A DNA stretch of 64,000 bases from Yponomeuta sedellus (Eukaryota; Arthropoda; Insecta; Lepidoptera; Yponomeutidae): contig OW203724.1 of the NCBI GenBank assembly GCA_934045075.1, positions 16,235,143-16,299,142 on the forward strand, read 5' to 3'. A program made the translations under genes and the position numbers. Under the pieces are notes generated by a model, which searched no databases, was not told the origin of the DNA, and worked only from the letters and a program-made list of their open reading frames with translations. Every line of letters starts with the position of its first letter. The stretch's first letter is position 1. Shown here piece after piece: positions 21,652 to 36,600 of the stretch.

Positions 21652-24600
21652 GTGAGCCTTTTGTATACAATCAGGCTGATATGGCAGTGAATCATGCTTT
21701 TAAACAACCGATTGCTAGGATAGTGGTAGTACATAATCTGATGTAAATGATGGTAAAAACTGTTGACTCTCGTATCTTATACACATGTGACATTAACTTT
21801 AAAGACAATTTTATTACTTGATGCACTAAATGCGTATTTTTTTTTTTTTTATGTAGCCTCGATTGTGTCCCACTGCTGGGCAAAGGCCTCCCCTTTTGTC
21901 TTCCATTCCTCCCTGTTCATGGCCACTTCCTGCCAGTCCGGCAGAAAGGTTGTAAGGTCGTCCCGCCATCTCCGCTTGGGTCGGCCACGTTTGCGATATC
22001 CGTCGCGCGGAACCCAGTCAGTGACGATTTTTGCCCACCTCTCTGGGCCCATACGGCTTAGATGACCCGCCCAGTTCCACTTCAGCTTAGCGGTTGCAGC
22101 TCCAACATCGACAATTTTGGTTCTGGAGCGCAGCATTGTATTACGAATCCTGTCAATTCTTTTTACACCTAGAATACTGCGCTCCATTGCCCGCTGGCAA
22201 ATCTTAAGTCTTGACTTCTGATATTCGGTCAAAGACCAGGTTTGTGCACCGTAAGTTAGGATAGGCAGGATGCACATGTCGACGAGTTTTCGCTTCAGGG
22301 CAAGTGGTAACTTTCCCTTCATCAGTTCTTTCATAGACCAGAAGCTCTTCCAGGCGTTGTCGATGCGGCGATCGATTTCCTTATCCTGCCTGTTGTCGAA
22401 GGAGACTATCTGGCCCAAGTAAGTATACTCATCGACGTACTGTATTTCCTGCCCATCTACCTCGACCCTACTTTTTGTGCTGTTCGTCATACACTGGGTC
22501 TTTGACCGATTTATCTTCAGTCCAACCTCAAGGCTCGCGATGCTAAGTTGTTGTAGCATTAGTTGGAGTTCTGCAGCTGTTGGGGCAAAGAGAACGATAT
22601 CGTCGGCGAAGCGGAGGTTTGTAAGCCTCTTACTGTGACCGACATCTATGCCCTTGCTCGCCCATGGAACCGCCAGCTTTCTAAACAGCTCTTCGAGGGT
22701 GCTTGTGAAGAGTTTAGGAGAAAGGGGGTCTCCTTGTTTTACACCCTTTTCTACAGGAAACGATGGACCAGGTGTATGAAGTTTTATGTCAGCTGTACTA
22801 TTGTTATATATAATTATAAGAAGATTGATATAGGCAGGATCAATGTTTTGGATAGCAAGTGCGGTAAATATAAATGCGTATAAATAATTTAAAATTGTTT
22901 TCGATACACTGGTTAATGCCTTATTTATTAAAGTTTATTCCACAAAAATACTCTTAAGACGGAGCTAAAGCCGGTTCATGACAGAAATTCCTGCTATAAA
23001 TCTCCTTTACCACAGCCTTAAGAGTGTTTTAGTGGAATCAACTGTTTATAATCTATTCTACCAAATAATCCTTGTAAGTTATCTCTCTAATACACATGGA
23101 CCAGTCGAAAAAAATATATAACAAAATATATTTCAGATACTAGAATTTTAACCTGTATTAACACACTGTCCACACTAACACAAGGCTATTTTTATTCTTT
23201 CATTTGTAGGTGTTTGGTACAAGTCCCTCCAGTGAAATGAATGAAAAGTTCTGGGATATCCTCTCCTTCTGCCAGCAAGTGTCCAAGCTCATGGTCTCGG
23301 AGATCAGAAAGAGGGCGAGTAACCAGAGCACAGAAACGGCTAGCTGTGCAATAGCCAAGTTCCTCGAGATTGAGAACTCTGAAGAGTCGAGTAATGGATG
23401 GATGCTGCTGTCTACTCTAAACTTGTTAGCTGCTGGTGACCAGTCTTTAATACAGGTGGGACTGAATTCTCTAAGTATATTTCATTTCATTCAGCTTTGG
23501 TGTATGGGTAAACAACTGTCCATAGAAATTGTTAAAATATGGGAAGTAACAATGTCTGTGATATCATTAATTCAAGTAATATTAATCCTTACTATAAGAC
23601 ATTTGTTGACATTATAGTACTTAAGTAAAATTTTTGTTTACATCTAAAACAAGCTGCGTGAAATGAAATACAGATCTTATCAGGCCTTGTGGGTGATACA
23701 GGTTCTAACAAAAACCATATAGCATTTATTTATGTGTGTCACCACTTAACATCTATCATCAGGAATAGTGCAATAGTTGCATAAAATTAAAGTAAACTTG
23801 AACAAAAAGACAACACTTAATATTACACATTATGTACATTAAAAATAAGTCCTGAGCATTAGTTCTTATACTACTTTTACTGCAGTAAAGGAGACCATTC
23901 ACGCTTCGTACTAAGTTGGGCCCAAACATGAAAGCGCCGGCCAGCGAAAAAAAACTATTCTAAACAATGGGCCACATTGATTTGTTGATTTCATACTAAG
24001 AAACCTAAAATGAATACCTTAAGTACTAGTAGACGTTAAAGGTCAGATTTTTCTATACATTTTTAATAATGCAGAACAGATGCTATAAGATTCTCTTTTT
24101 TTATGTTGTAAAAGTGTTGAGGAAGACTCCCTACACAAACCCTAATACGTATATTTTATAAACACGTTACAATAATATTTGGTCCAATGTATGGGAATAT
24201 AAGATTTTCAATGTCTGACAGTAGCTACCAGTCTATTTATTCTTACTTGTCCAATTTAGTAAACAAGATTCTACCCTTAAACTGTGACTTTTAGTCCAAA
24301 ACTGCCATATTTCCATAAATGAAGTAACTTGGAACACTCTTTTTAGATAACATGCTGCCAATTTTATAAACATAGTTCATGAATTTGCGAGAAAATGTCT
24401 AGTTTAAGCATCTAATCTCAATTTTAAGGTTAGAATCATGTTTACTAAATTGGACAAGTAAGAATAAATAGACTTTGGAAATGTTTTTTTTCGTTGGCCG
24501 GCACTTTGACTTTTGGGCCCAATTTGAATGGTCTCCTTTCGAAATTTATTGGCTGTTCATACTGAAGCTCATACCTGTGGCATTAAAATGTGAGGGAATG

Positions 24601-27600
24601 GAATACATTTTTTTTATAGTAACAGTTATCCCATAGTAAAAGTGGTTTCTACTGATCAGTAGAATACAATTGAATATAGGTGTAACTATCTGAAAAATGG
24701 TAATCTACCCCCATTCATTATCAACCCTTGTATGTCCCCACTGCTGGGGCACGGGTCTCTTCCTGCTTCGCAGGAAGGTTAGGCCATACTCCACCATGAG
24801 GGCCAAGTCCGGGTTGGTGGAGGATTGTAAGGCAGTGGCGGGCCTTACTGTCAGAAGTTGTCTGTCAAGCCACCCATAAGGCCTCTGACATGGCTTAACG
24901 ACTGCCATTATATGACAGCCGGCACCAACTGCTTAGCGTGCCTTGCGAAGCACGGAAGCGCTCGGAAAAATGCCACTAGCGGTAGTCACGGGTCGCTCAC
25001 CCATCCCGTACCTGACCGCGCCTGTTGTTGCTTAACCAAGTGATTGATTCCAATCACTCGGTTCGCCTAGGCCACGAGCGCTTTCTACCCCCATTTAAGG
25101 GGATTTTGTAATACAGTAAACAAAGATGTAGTGTGCTTGTATCCCAGATTTATTTTGCTTATATGTATTTGATGTACGTGGGACACTCAGAAAGTTTTGA
25201 GAAACAAAAAAACTAACTTCTATGAAAAAAATATTTTTATTAAATCTTTTCAAAGAACTCTCTCCACCACCCTCTATACAAAGTTTCAAAGAATTTTCAA
25301 AACATTTTTTCCGGTCCTCCGCAGACACCTTTTCCACGGCCTTCTTAAACACTGCTAGCGCGTCTCCCGGCGATGAAAACTGTATTCCTTTGAGCTGATT
25401 TTTAATTTTAGGGAATAAAAAGAAGTCACACGTAGCCAAATCAGGACTGTAAGGTGATCGGGAGAGAGGGTGAGGGTGGTTTTGATCGCAGAGTGCGCGG
25501 GCGCGTTGTCGTGGTGAAGAAGGACGCCGCGGAGCCCGGTGTTCGGTCGCTTGTTGCTCAATTCAGAAAAAACTTCTGGCAGGCATTTTGTGCTATACCA
25601 TTCAGCGTTGATGCTGCTTTGGTCTCGAAGTGGAATTGAAATTAGGTACCCCGTCATAGTGAAGAAACTAGCGATGAAAATTTTTCCTGCGCTCCTCGAT
25701 CGCTTCACTTTCGTAGGCGTTGGTTCATTTTGAAACAGCCAAACTGTCGACTGACGCTTTGTTTCTGGATCAGGTTGGTGGGTCTGGATCATATTGATAA
25801 ATCCAGGATTCGTCACACGTCACAATGTTGTAAACGCACCGTGACGAGCCAGCATCAAATTTTTGTAACATATCACGGCACCAATCCGCACGGGCCTGCT
25901 TCTGAGCTTCGGTGAGGTTGTGCGGAATCCAGCGGGAAACTTCTCCTTACGCGAAGGTGCTCGTGCAAGATCTTGTGAAGACTTCCTGAACCAATCTGCA
26001 GTGTATGCTGAATCTCTTCGTACGTAATTCGTCTGTTTTCTTGAATTATTTTTTTTACTGCCAGCACACTTTCTTCGGTGACAGCCGTCGTAGGACGACC
26101 ACTCCTTTGTTCATCCCCCAAAATAACACGACCGCGTTTGAACTCGCTATACCAGCGGTAGATGGTTGCTTTTGAAGGTCCTTCATCCACAAAAGCAATT
26201 AGAAGTCGGTCAAATGACTCATCAGGTTTTAAGCCACATTTGAAATCGTAAAAAATCATAGCACGAAATTTATGTTCTCAATGCAGATCAATTTTTTAAT
26301 GAAACAAGAAAATTTGAATTGGCTCTCATAAGATGAGGAGGGAAATTTGAAAATCGAATAGTAGTATTTTTAATTTTTAATAATCGTTTTCAAAACAATT
26401 TCAAGTGGCCAGTGTCTTATACATAAAAACTTTCTGAGTGGCCTGGTATGTGTTATGTTATTCTAAATAGACCGGCTGTACGTTTTGACAGGTCTTTAAA
26501 CAGGTTTTAATATTTCTATAAGTGAAACAATAACTTCAGAGTCATCATTAAGTAAGTATTTCTTAACTAATTAACTGTAATAAAAATAGAACTTACATTT
26601 TATTTAGTTGTGCACTTATAGTAGTGATTGGGATTTCTAAAAAAAAATATATTAATGCCTTACATATACATTGCTAATGTAAGTGGAAGGGCCGGTCAGG
26701 GATGTCCCAGGCGGACATACGTCGACCAAATAGGGGCTGTATTAGCAAAGGGGAAGATAAAAAGTAACCGGAAACGGCGTGCGTGCATGCAACGACTTTT
26801 GAATGTTGACGAAGCGAAGGTGATCTGTCAGGACCGTGGCAAGTGGCAGTCCCTGGTCTCTGTCTAACCCTCTGGGATATAGGCGTGAGGTTATATTATG
26901 TTAACTATTAATACCTAGAGACTATGAGACAAAAACAGAAATTCCAAAAATCCCACCCATGCCGGGACTTGAACCCGCGACCTCTGGCTAACCGTGCCAG
27001 CGCTCTCCCAACTGAGCTAATGAGCGACTTAAAATTAAATTTAAAATGTACATAACTTAAAAAACAAAGTCATTAGTACATGGCCGCGTGGGGAATCGAA
27101 CCTAGGTCTCTTACTTCCGAGTCCATTGTTCTACCCACTGAGCTACCGCCACGTAAACAACAGTTTTTATTCCGTGTATTTTTTTCGATTATATCAGGAC
27201 TTACATAATTTCGCTCTGCCAAAGGCGCAGTCTCCTGATTATACCTCCTTACATATCTATGTAAGGAAGTATAATCACACAAAATAAATAATATGCAAAA
27301 AAATCATAGAATAAAATTTTTTGATAATGACAAACTCTATTTTCTTAAGATATTGCGCGTTTTTAGGTATTGCTGAATATGTTAAAGTTCATTATCCCAA
27401 AGAAGTTTTACTGCTGTAACCAAGTTATCAATTTCGCAATTCAACATAAATTTATTTAGCGGCTTTAACAATTCCACATAACGCACCCTCAGAACGAAAG
27501 AGGCCTAAGTCAAAAAATAGTTTAAGTACTCAAAAAAATCTCAAAAAATTGAGTACCTAACAATCACAGAGAGACATAAAAAGGTATGCTCTATCCGATG

Positions 27601-30600
27601 AATAGTAAAACAAAGGCACTTATTGTAAAAAAAGAGCATAGCGAATCTTCCGTCCACGGCATACCTTTTTATGATTCTATGATTGTAACTCAATTTCACT
27701 ATTTTTTGACATAGGCCTCTTTAGTTCTGAGGGTGCGATAACATCTCCTTGTCAACTGTAGGTATTTGCACTCTGCCTTTTCCGACCACAGTTAATCATT
27801 TAGGTCTATGCTAACTGAAACCACACATGTAATTCTTCCTGTTATGTCCCTAATGTTATTGACATAGCAGTAAAATGGATTATAGTGTTCAGTGAAGATT
27901 TCGCTCGAAATCAAACAACACATTACATCATAGTCTGGGAAACGATTGCAGATCTAACTTGAAAAGAAAAAAATGTTAATGTCACTTTAGTTTGCATTGT
28001 TCATTACCTGTTCCGAATAACGTTTTTTCACCAAACAAAGCAGATCAAGGCTGTGACCAATGAGTTTTTAAACTCGAACTAATAACTTTGTCGTTTCTAG
28101 GTCATGACCACCGCCTCTATACCGTCAACCTTGGTCAAGTGTCTGTATTTGTTCTTCGATCTTCCGGAAATACCGGAGTCCGAGGCAGATGTGCAGGACA
28201 GCAATAGTGAATTCACACCAAGGGAAAGGAGGATATTGCTGCAGAAAATTTTCGTTCAGGTAAAACCTTTTTAGACTACATCACCATCATCATCAAACCT
28301 CCCTGTCATCAGCCCACTTCTGCCTACTGCTGTGTATAACCTTTTCTCTATTAGCCATCCTTCGCCTACAACATTTGATTCGACTACAATGAATAAATTC
28401 TTTTAAATATCAAGGTAAAGGGGTTTCCTGAGAGTCCACCACAAGTTGACTTAATTTATCAGCTGTGATGGAAATGGGTGAGTCATTCTAGAGGAAAATG
28501 ACGTTTGATGTTAGGCGTTTGACGAAAATGACGTTTGACGACATTTAATGTTAGGTTGGTATGATAATGTCTGCGAGAGTCTGCGATGACGGTCTCGGTG
28601 GCGCAGCGTTTTGGCACGCTGACTGTAAAACCGAAGGTCTCGGGTTCGATCCCCGGCCGGTACAAACTAGGAAACGAACTTTTCTACTTCGTCTCGGGTC
28701 TTGGATGGTACCTATTTTTATTTATTGTATTAAATATATCGTCGAGTTAGCACCTATAACACAATTCATTTAGTTGTACTTAGTATAGGGCTAACGAGAT
28801 CTGTGTAATGCGTCCATGAATATTTATTTATTATTTATTTGACAACTAAAATCTGTCCGGCTCTACTACTCATTTTCATTTGGTCCCCGTCGCACTTAGC
28901 GATGAGCGGTGAATGATGTATTTTCATTTCTCCTTCGCGCCGCCGCGCCGTTGATCAAGACGTCCGCGACTAAAAGAGATATTAACACGTTCGCGACATA
29001 CATAGATAGATATAAATATTTTTCAATACCCTGACCATGTGTCCCTTGGTACATATACCACGGAGTTCGCGGAATCTTACTTACCTTTGATAGGTCCACA
29101 TTCCATGGAATTCCACATCCTGGAGTTTCTTGGAATGTGGAATTCCTAATCTGCATTGGTGCAGTGCAGTCTAATGCAGACTATTGGTTACTGCACAATG
29201 GCACATAGGTATGTGTTGCTTCGTTCCGGTCTCAGGTACTCGTCAGACTATGCAGCCACCAGTTCCCGTGCGAGGAGCTGGCCCGCAAGGACGATCTGAG
29301 CCTCCTCTTCTCGGCCATCACATCGTGGTGCGCCCCGCACAACATCATGTGGAGGAAGTCCGCGGCAGAAGTGCTCATGACGCTGTCGCGGCACGGACTC
29401 ACGCACTCCGTCGTCCAGTACATTCATAGTAAGTTACACCCACACATCGAAGACATTTCTTTGGTATATGTTGAGCAGAGCTGTTAGCATTTTTAATTGG
29501 TTTTGGAGTTTACTTAAATGCCATAAGCTAGAAATTAATTTTTTTTAAACATATTTAGAGGCTAAAAATTCTACCCATGCCGGGACTCGAACCCGCGACC
29601 TCTGGCTAACCGTGCCAGCGCTCTACGTAATACAGAGAGTATTGTAAAGGGGTTCGAAATTTCACTGATGCCGGTGAGTCGCCCATTAGCTCAGGAGAGC
29701 GCTGGCGCGGTAAGCCAGAGGTCGCGGGTTCGAGTCCCAGCATGGGTGGAATTTTTAACCTCTAAATAGGTTTTTAAAAATTGTCCTTAGCACGGGTTAG
29801 TGCATTAAAAAGAATATTATAATATTATACCACTGCCTGGTACAGGTTTAATTCTTCTCCTTGTCGTGCCATCTCCTCCTCGGCTGTCATTGTGATTAGT
29901 GGTGGCTTGGAACAAATGGACGGCCCCTGTGGCGCAGCGGTAGCGCATCTGCCTACCATGCAAGAATTCCCGGGTTCTAACCCCGGCTGGGGAAAAAAAA
30001 ACCCAGCTCTTGGATGTTTACATGTTTATGATATCGTTGTTTCTGGTTCCACGACACAGGGTATTCTAATATGGGGCCAGAAGTAATGTATGTGCGTGGT
30101 TCCTATCTGGATCTATTTGGACCCAGGTTTTGTAGCTAGTAATTTTTTCTACGGTAAGGTATTCTGCGGCGATGGAAATTATTTATGCACCTATTAGTAC
30201 AGATTATTGGAGTTATTAGATGTCTACTAGCAACATTTATATTACTATGCTACAAATAAACTAATTGTCTAACAAACATTGCACAACCAAGAAATTAAAA
30301 ACACATCTAAACCAGAATTCAAGGCAGAAATAATATTGCTAGGTATAGCTTATCAAAAATTCTTGTAAAATTGCGTTATCTTTTTTCTTCATGTGCAGGT
30401 TTGACGGGATATTAGTATTTTTGATAGAAAAAAGAAGAATTTTCTGGTCTATTGTTAACTTTAATAGTTGCACGATGAGTATGAACATCGAGCAACTTTT
30501 AAAGTTAACTGTACATCAGAAAATGCTTCTTTTTTTATCAATGTAATTATTTAGGTGCGCCGAAGAAAGTTTGGTTGAAACAATGTAAAACAAATTGTTC

Positions 30601-33600
30601 TCTCCGTCACGCTCATAAGTGTGTCTGCCCCCGGAATAGACAGGAAATCTTTTTATTGTGTACAGGCAGTAACCTAGCATATTTAAAAAATAAACTTACT
30701 TTTCCGTTTGTATTTACGTAATGAGATGATTTATACAGCGTCCAGTTGCACCTTCACTCTTACTAGATGGTTAAAGGGACCACTCGGACGCTGCAGTGCC
30801 TGAGACATTGTTTTAGATGGAGTAGGCTTGCCCAGCACCTATACCATCCTGACGGCTTAGTCAGCCTAGCCCACAGGATATACTAATCAATACGTGCGAA
30901 GCAAACCAAGTCGCGGGTTTCCTCGCATGTTTAAAGTAAAACTACATCAGTTGGTGTCATGCTATGCGCTTCAGACTCTACGAGATATGAATATACGCGC
31001 CAGCTTATGAGTGAAATATTATTCGGAAGATACTGACAAGGTTTATCATAATCAACGCCCGGTGTATGTTATGATTATACTGCTTTCGTATAATCTGCCT
31101 GCCTCGTTGGTCTATCCGTTATGGCGCTTGAGTACCAAGATAGAGGTCGTGGGTTCGATTCCCACTGGGGGCCGCCATAAATTTGTACACGTAACCTAAG
31201 TCTGGGTGTATTTTCGTGTTTTTGATGTCCTTGCCTGGTTACCATAGTACACGGTATCCTAGTTAGGGACCAGGCTAAGTGATTGAGTTGTGTGGAAGTT
31301 ATTATTGTTATATAAAACGGATATTATTATCTTATTGCAAAATGTTGATAAATAAAGTCTTGCTCTAAAAGCATGCAACGATCGTTAAATGTAACAAAGG
31401 ATAGTAGTTGCATAGTAGAGACTATTATTTTAATACTATGTGGACACATAAGGCTTCAGTTTGCCACTATCGATTATATTACTCAAAAATCAAAGACGCT
31501 ATTAGATCAATTTTCTCTTCAAAAACTAATTCAGGCCTTATACTCACTGGGTATTTCTTTAATCTAGAGTCCCATTTTTTTCTCTGAATAAGCAATTAAC
31601 GCTTACGGAACTTGGCAAAATTCTTTTTACGTCACACTTTTTTAATTAATCAAAACATCAAATTACGCCCACGGTACATTCCACGTGACCTACGTCTGTC
31701 TCAACTTCCTAACTTTCGCACCGAGACCTGCCTTTTAAGTATCGATCCAAAACATAGCCCATTACAATAAAAGGGACCAACCTAGATATCTCGCAATCAA
31801 TTACATTATTGAATTTGTGTCTCACCTGCTTAGGAGTTAATGCTCAGCAGATGCATATGGGTTGTTGGTTATTTATAAGTCAGTTTTTTTTCGTCATTTT
31901 AATGATTCATTTTGATACTTACATTTTTATTGAATTTATGTTTATTTCATGTAGCCACGCTCGCGCAAACACGACGAATCGGTTGACATCTTGTTTGTCC
32001 ATATCTGACCATTGTTGACTTTATGAGGGGACATTTACAGAGGGGACATTGTGGCTGCGTGCTTGCTTGCTTGCATGCATGCATGCATGCATGCACACAC
32101 ACACACACACACACACACAGAGCTAGTTAAAAATTTAAAGTTTAGACTGCCTCGTTGGTCTAGCCGTTAACACGCTACCAAACAGAGAAGTGATTACGAT
32201 TCCCACTGGAATCCGCTGTACTTCATTTGTAAATATGGCCATATTAACATGTTAACATATCTGGTTACCATAGCAACGTCGAACGAAGTCACCCTGTGGT
32301 AACCAGGACAAATTACATTATGTGGATGTTATTGTGTTTTTTTTGTGTACGAGTATGTGCTGTACGTACCTTCCTCTTTATAGATAAAGTCACTTAGCAT
32401 CTAATATACCTTTTAAGTTAAACATGAACTTGAAAAGTCATGTTTTATTAATTTGACGGGTGGTTTATCGTTGCTGTAAACATGCAGTGTAAAATATGTA
32501 AATTAAAATCGCTGTACTATTCTTATTAGGGCTTGTTAGTTCATTTCAACATTAATGAGAACCAGTGGGCTAATTTATTGGTGCCACCATTAAAAAAAAG
32601 TAATACCTTTTCCAGATGGTAATTGCATAAAGTGATTTTTAGTACCCGCGACAAAGAACCTTGTTGCCGACCGGCCAATCAACCTTTTTTAAGTATTTTA
32701 CTTTTTGATAGCGTTTTATATTATTATGTCTACTTTTTAAAAATGGGACAATGTCATTGTAAAACAAAGATTGCTACAAGATATTCGCGTTTTCTCATTT
32801 TTATGTACATTTGTTTCAAACCTAGAATCACGAACCTGGGACTAGACAGCATTTATACCAAATTCGCCATTTTTGGCGTTAACACTGTCTAGTTGCTGTA
32901 TTTTTGGCAAATAACCTAGTCTCTAGGTTCACGGCCATGGCTTTTAAAAATCACTATTAATGCGTTTCACCCAGCGAAGCCTGGTCAGCGAGGGTGATAA
33001 GACCACAGCCCACAAACCACAAGGCTTGTGGGAGGCCAAGCATGCCCCGGAGAGGGACACCCTAATAAAAATGCAAAAAATACAATTTATAAAATTTATT
33101 TAATTATTAACTCGAGTAATACAATGATCAATATGTCAATTTTTGAACTAAAACTTTCGTAAGCACAACACATTGTACACTTTTAGTCCGGATTTACTCA
33201 CCATGATTAAGCTCTGCGAATCGGAGCGAAACCTGGTCGGACTTTTCCGATATAACAACACCCGTAAGTAAATCCGGACTAAAAGTCTACTATCAATATG
33301 TCAATTTCTAATTGTTGCATGTAAATAACTATTATTTTGAAAAATTAATAAAGGCTTATATTATTATTAATGCGTTTAGGGGCGCTAACTGGCGCCACCA
33401 GTAGAATAAATATCATAACTTGTTTTAGAACACGTATTATCTAAAAGTGAACATGACAAATCTTAAAAAGTGTGAGAGCTATTTTTAGAACCTATAGTCT
33501 AGAACCTAGGATCAACAATCAAGGACTTAAATCGATTTCCGCCAAAAACGGGCGTTTTCAGCGGAAATCAATTAAAGTCCTCGGATATTTATACTACATT

Positions 33601-36600
33601 CCCGGCTGTGTGTTATTAAAATAGTTACCACAGATATTACGATTTCGCATTTTTATTGAAAAAACGTATTATAAGACAAGTTATGATTTTTATTTCATTG
33701 GTGGCGCCAGTTAGCGCCCCTAAACGTGCTCCTGGTAAAGCATAGACACTATACGAATTCGATCTGTAGAGATATGGTTTTTTTCCGCGGTGTCTATTGG
33801 AGCCTGGAGACCCTGAATGAAGCCGCTCCGCGTAATTACGGCAATTGCAACGTTGCTGAAACTCGGGAATTGGAATAATTAGTTTTTACCTAATAAATAA
33901 TCGCGATTATACCGTTTTAAAATTAAATACTAGCTGACCCAGTGAACTTCGTACCGCCTAACAGTAGATTCTTTATTTATTTTTTATTTTTCTCTCCGTA
34001 AGAATCATCCTCGTACTTCAGGGAAAATTTTAAAAAAAGAATTAGCAAAATCACATTCAGCGATTCATTTTTAAATTATAGAACTTCTTTTATTATATAA
34101 AAATTAATAGAACTTCTTCTATAATATATAAATGAATAGCTGAATGTGATTACGCTAATTCTTTTTTTAAAATTTTCCCTGAAGTACGAGGATGGTTCTT
34201 CATGTAACGATTTATTTAATTCGAGTGATACAGTAACGGGCGAGTTTTGTTGATAAACATAATAGTACTGTAAAACTCTTTTGCACAATGAAGTGGGCTG
34301 TAAACACAATTCACAATGTTATCACATATGTTTGTAAACAACAGTTCTGAGAACTCATTCATAATGCACGACAATATGACTAGAAACTAATCGCTTGTGT
34401 TCAAAACTGTGTAGTCTCCTAGGGGCTTTTGTTAAAGCTCTCATGTCTACGAAATTAATTGAATTAGCAAATTTTTAAACGCAGGATAACAAAGAAATAC
34501 GTAGTTATCGGTAAACTATAAGTTAACTTCGTTATCCGGATGTGACTCCGTGGCAATAAATAGGTATTAAAATCGGGTTTTCCCGTAATGGTGATATTCT
34601 GTCACACCTCTGGGTGATACTCACGGAGTTTACCAAAAATTAATCACATCACACATCAAGAGAAAGTGTGACCAGTGTCAATAAAGTATGACATGGGATG
34701 GGAGGGGTTACCAGTCAAAAGCTTCATAGAATAGAATATAATTTATTTGTTTCAGAAAAATCATACAAGTTGTTTCTTAAATTAGAATTATGCTAGGTGA
34801 ATTTTTCAAAAAGCAAATAGTAGCATCTATAACTAAACTAGGCGATAACCTGTACTTTTCAGCAAACAGCTCATTATAATTCATGGCATCACATTAAAAT
34901 CTAGAATATTAAAACTATAAACTTCAACTTTAAAACATTACCACTTACATCACAATTATTATAAAGTATAATTTTAGAAGTATTTAAAAATATGATCTCA
35001 AGTGATGTGACCACACGTCTAAGAAGGGGTCACACAAACATAATATAATGTGTCACAATGACAGGCTTCAAAAACCATAAAATTCGTGTAACGTTTTTTA
35101 TTGAATTCTAGGAAGGCTAAGGAAGGTTGCTACCATTGGAAAATCAGTAGTCTCTTCCATTCTCTCCACAATGTATAGCACAGCAGTAAAATTTAATATA
35201 TTATTGTAAATTTATTATCGTTTCTAATATAGTTTAAGTCACCATTGTTACTAACGTTATATGGGTACTGCCTGAAATAAAGTTTTTTTTATTAATTATT
35301 TATTACTCAAGTGGTCTGCCTGCGATAGCTTTGTGTGATATCTTAATGCGTGGTAACCAGACGTATGAGAAATCTCGTGTACAACAAGGTTTACAGTCTC
35401 TGTACTAGAAACAAGATTAGCAACCAACTCGTACTCTTTTGTATGAGATTTTATCAAAGTCGCCTGACTATTAACACACTACCGATTTTCCTACTATACA
35501 TTTAGTAGATTTGAAGCCCAGATTACGTCTGCGTTGCATAATTTATCTCGGCCCAATACACACAATTTCCTCTTTCGTTATACTCGCCTTATCAAGCCTG
35601 TTTACATTCGATGTCTCTCTTGTTTGCAGATAAAGGATGCGTCGGTCATTGCATAGATAACATGCAGCGGATCCCTGAGTTAGCACCTTTAGAAGTGAGT
35701 ATTCGTTCATTAGCATATTTTATGTAACTTTTCGAACAGATTATGTGACAATCCGCAAGTTAAATGCGTCAGCCAGTTTAATCTAGTTTTAGATAGTGGT
35801 TGTCTTGTCGAATTCTTATTGATATTAGATAATGTGCGGTTTAAAAAAGCCATATAAATACTTATGCTTATAATTTTAAAGCCAAAGCCGTTTTGTTACG
35901 TTTTTCTTGAATGAATTACTTACACTTAGTGGCAAAACGTGGTCTTTGCCTTACCCTCCGAGGTACTGATGTGAGTTTGTGTATGATTGACCAAATATCT
36001 ATAGGGAAATTGTCGTGTAATATTATGTAAATATAAATAAATGTGTCTATTTTATTTTTGTTTACTTTCTTTTGTATTCAATGATTTGTTTACTGTGTAG
36101 TGAAAATACATTGATAATACTTACTACGAAATATATATATACCGTAGAATGAATAAAATTCCAGGTGGTCGAGATGTTTGTCGCAGTATTCTGTTTCCTG
36201 AAGGACTCGAGCGACGTTAGTCAATTACTCTTGGACGATTTCCGATCGTGTCAAGGCTATTTGTTCCTATCTGAATTTCTACTCAAGTAAGTGAACTAAG
36301 TTATCTGTAGATATTTAAATAGTTATATGCATTGTAATGTAACTTTTAAAGTAGACCTCTTGTCACGCGCGATATGAATGCTGTATTGCACAGGAAATTA
36401 TAGTTCTGGTCCTTGGTTATCGTAGAAGTGACTGGCGGTCAGGCCGAGATGGGTAGTATAATGTCCAGGCTTGATTTTAGCATTTATATTTATCGCGATA
36501 AGGACCACTAAGATGTAGTCTTTGCATTAGTGTAAGTACTCATTATTTTGCACATAAGTTTGGTTTTGTTTGTTTTCATTTGTGTTTCATTTTGATTTGC

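Noticed and set aside
28588..28670. Functional tRNA genes at the tRNA-like segments (also 26,950, 27,073, 29,573, 31,099, 61,829)
   Set aside because: They do not fold into full cloverleaves on inspection, several are degraded, and they continue into shared SINE bodies. tRNAscan-SE would decide; a high-scoring hit with a mature acceptor stem would reverse this.
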